A stretch of 64,000 nucleotides of DNA, taken from assembly GCA_037200525.1 (NCBI GenBank), contig JBBCGG010000001.1, positions 4,766,501-4,830,500 on the forward strand, in the 5' to 3' direction. Shown one piece after another: positions 62,714 through 64,000 of the stretch (the first letter of the stretch is position 1; every line of letters begins with the position of its first letter). Origin of the DNA: Methylocella sp. GTDB taxonomy: Bacteria; Pseudomonadota; Alphaproteobacteria; Rhizobiales; Beijerinckiaceae. The notes under the pieces are model-generated. The model saw only the letters and a program-made list of their open reading frames with translations. It had not been told where the DNA came from and ran no database searches. Position numbers and translations under genes: made by a program.

Positions 62714-64000
62714 GGCGCTAGTTCAAAAATCCGGGTGCGCCAGTTGACGTCGTTCGACGGCGGATTGACCAAGCCAGAGAATTGGTTCGTGGCCCAAACC
62801 ACGCCGCGGCTTCCATCCGGAGAACTCGGATCAGGCGATGCTCCCGAATAGTCCCCCCCAGCGACATGGGCTGCCGGCGTCCTCACAACTAAAATCCCTA
62901 TACGGCCCGACCCCGCTTTTGACCACAAGGGGAGATGAAAGCGCGCCGCCGTTGACGCTCGAGACTGCCAGGATACTCGGATTGACGTTGCTTACTTTGC
63001 CCGACTCGTTGTATTCAATCACAAAATTATTGCCGAACGCACTCGTTATTCCGCTTTGGACTCGACGATCGGGCGAGATCGCTGCGTTGAAGACGAAGGA
63101 GCCTAGGCTCGTAATGTCGCCGCTCCTGAGTACAACTGGTGTTGTCGGGACGGGGTTGATCTCGTACCAACGCACGGCCGAGACCGTCCCGCTGGCGATG
63201 GGTTTGCTCGGTCCAAAACGAGAAGGTGTTGGTCCGAGGATCTATGGCCTGCACTGCCTGATTTGGCCGGGCGTCGATGGTGGTCAGCACCTGCGTGAAC
63301 GTCGGCTGGCTGGCGTCCGCCGGCACGTCGTAGGAGGCGACGGTGACGCCTCTGGCCGCCCCGAAGACCGGGTCGCCGTTGGCGGCTTCCGTCACGTTAA
63401 AAAACCAGAGCTCGGTCGACGGCAAAGGTCCGCTGCGCGCCACGACGTAACCAGTAGCGGAGGCGTCGGTCTGAATTGCTGGCGTCGGGGAGACGACCTG
63501 GTTATTGTCCGAGTCGACTAGAAAGGAAGTGCCGCCGGCCTTGAATGTATTAGCATCTGGGCAGGCCGTTCCTGGCGGAGGTTTGCTGATGGCGAAGAGA
63601 AACCGATCCAATGAATGGACCCGTAGCCGCGTCGGAAAATTCGTTTGCCCCGATGATAATGAAGGACGCGCTGTCGCCGAGCTTCTGGGAATCTGCAAAA
63701 GGCGCTCCTACCTCCAGCTCGTAATGGCACCAATCGCTTGTTATGTTGCCTGGGGACGATGTCTTGCTGAACCCGTACGATATCTTGTTGTCGGTGGCCG
63801 AAATACCGTTAAACATTGAGTAAAAGAAACGGTTGGTCATCGGATCCCACATGACCTGAACGTCGCCTGTAGCCTGCATGCTGGAGACGGCCGCCAACTG
63901 GGTCCCCGAGCCCGAAGCCATCAGCGCTCCGGTGGTGCGGTTGTAGATGCCAGCGCGCCCGTCGATGATTTGAATAAAGCTCGACGGCCCGATCGCGCCC
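62710..64000 (-). pseudogene. Large secreted beta-rich surface protein, frameshifted, running off the window
   Basis: Four overlapping minus-strand frames form one protein that enters from the right edge: GAIGPSSFIQIIDGRAGIYN, VQVMWDPMTNRFFYSMFNGI, ISYGFSKTSSPGNITSDWCH, then LWFFNVTEAANGDPVFG, TIDARPNQAVQAIDPRTNTF and finally VVWATNQFSGLVNPPSNDVN near the stop at 62710. Frame changes fall at about 63600, 63120 and 62880. The blocks read as repeats of a beta-propeller-like exported protein seen in soil bacteria. The N-terminus lies beyond the window. Confidence 0.65.

Overview
The window looks like a chromosomal accessory region of a GC-rich alphaproteobacterium, most likely of the order Hyphomicrobiales. 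The evidence is an Omp25/RopB-like surface porin, a short GcrA-like protein, DUF3280/DUF2380-type secreted proteins beside a NarL-type two-component pair, a dmeRF metal-efflux pair, ChrB/ChrA, DUF3309 and CsbD stress peptides, and NodT-type efflux lipoproteins. A methylotroph-like member (Methylocystis/Beijerinckiaceae type) is possible but is only inference. No rRNA, complete tRNA or CRISPR array was found.

Layout. 0.5-3 kb: an IS481-family element with a frameshifted transposase, then a frameshifted flavin-dependent monooxygenase. 3.4-7.6 kb: signalling genes, namely an OmpR-type regulator, two related secreted proteins, and a histidine kinase/NarL regulator pair. 7.7-9.5 kb: debris of an AraC regulator and a Tn3-type resolvase flanking an IS5-family element. 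9.6-17.3 kb: a YghU-type glutathione S-transferase, then a TetR gene divergent from a complete three-gene RND efflux operon. 17.4-22.2 kb: two divergent paralogous type-B carboxylesterases and a COG4705-type membrane protein. 22.3-23.1 kb: a second, different IS5-family element.

23.6-33.7 kb: Omp25-like porin, cytochrome P460, a double-PAS hybrid histidine kinase, a styrene-monooxygenase-like flavoprotein, a persulfide-dioxygenase-like MBL protein, an SDR and a nine-haem cytochrome c. 33.7-38.6 kb: a metal-resistance block, dmeF-dmeR with a visible operator, then chrB-chrA and an outer-membrane protein. 38.7-46.1 kb: a dense set of very small stress, membrane or secreted proteins, including a 54-residue metallothionein, a 54-residue DUF3309-like and a 28-residue membrane peptide, plus duplicated modules. 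In the middle sits a four-gene overlapping operon facing an XRE repressor gene across three AACG-N5-CGTT operators.

46.3-54.6 kb: an integrative element. It starts at the 3' half of a tRNA-Thr gene (probable attachment site), followed by a tyrosine integrase with an in-frame amber codon, an AlpA-like HTH protein, a hypothetical gene and a primase-polymerase/helicase gene. Directly downstream lies a strongly palindromic array of GGCCGA repeats that looks like a replication origin. 54.8-64 kb: an intact GT1 glycosyltransferase, then decayed material: a phage structural gene, a GcrA-like gene, a second, mosaic copy of the first IS5 element, and broken LplT-type transporter, SRAP and surface-protein genes.

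The intact parts handle export (RND, DmeF, ChrA), sensing and redox chemistry. The decayed parts mark sites of repeated mobile-element traffic. The many frameshifts are concentrated in accessory DNA, which favours true decay, but sequencing error cannot be excluded from the sequence alone.
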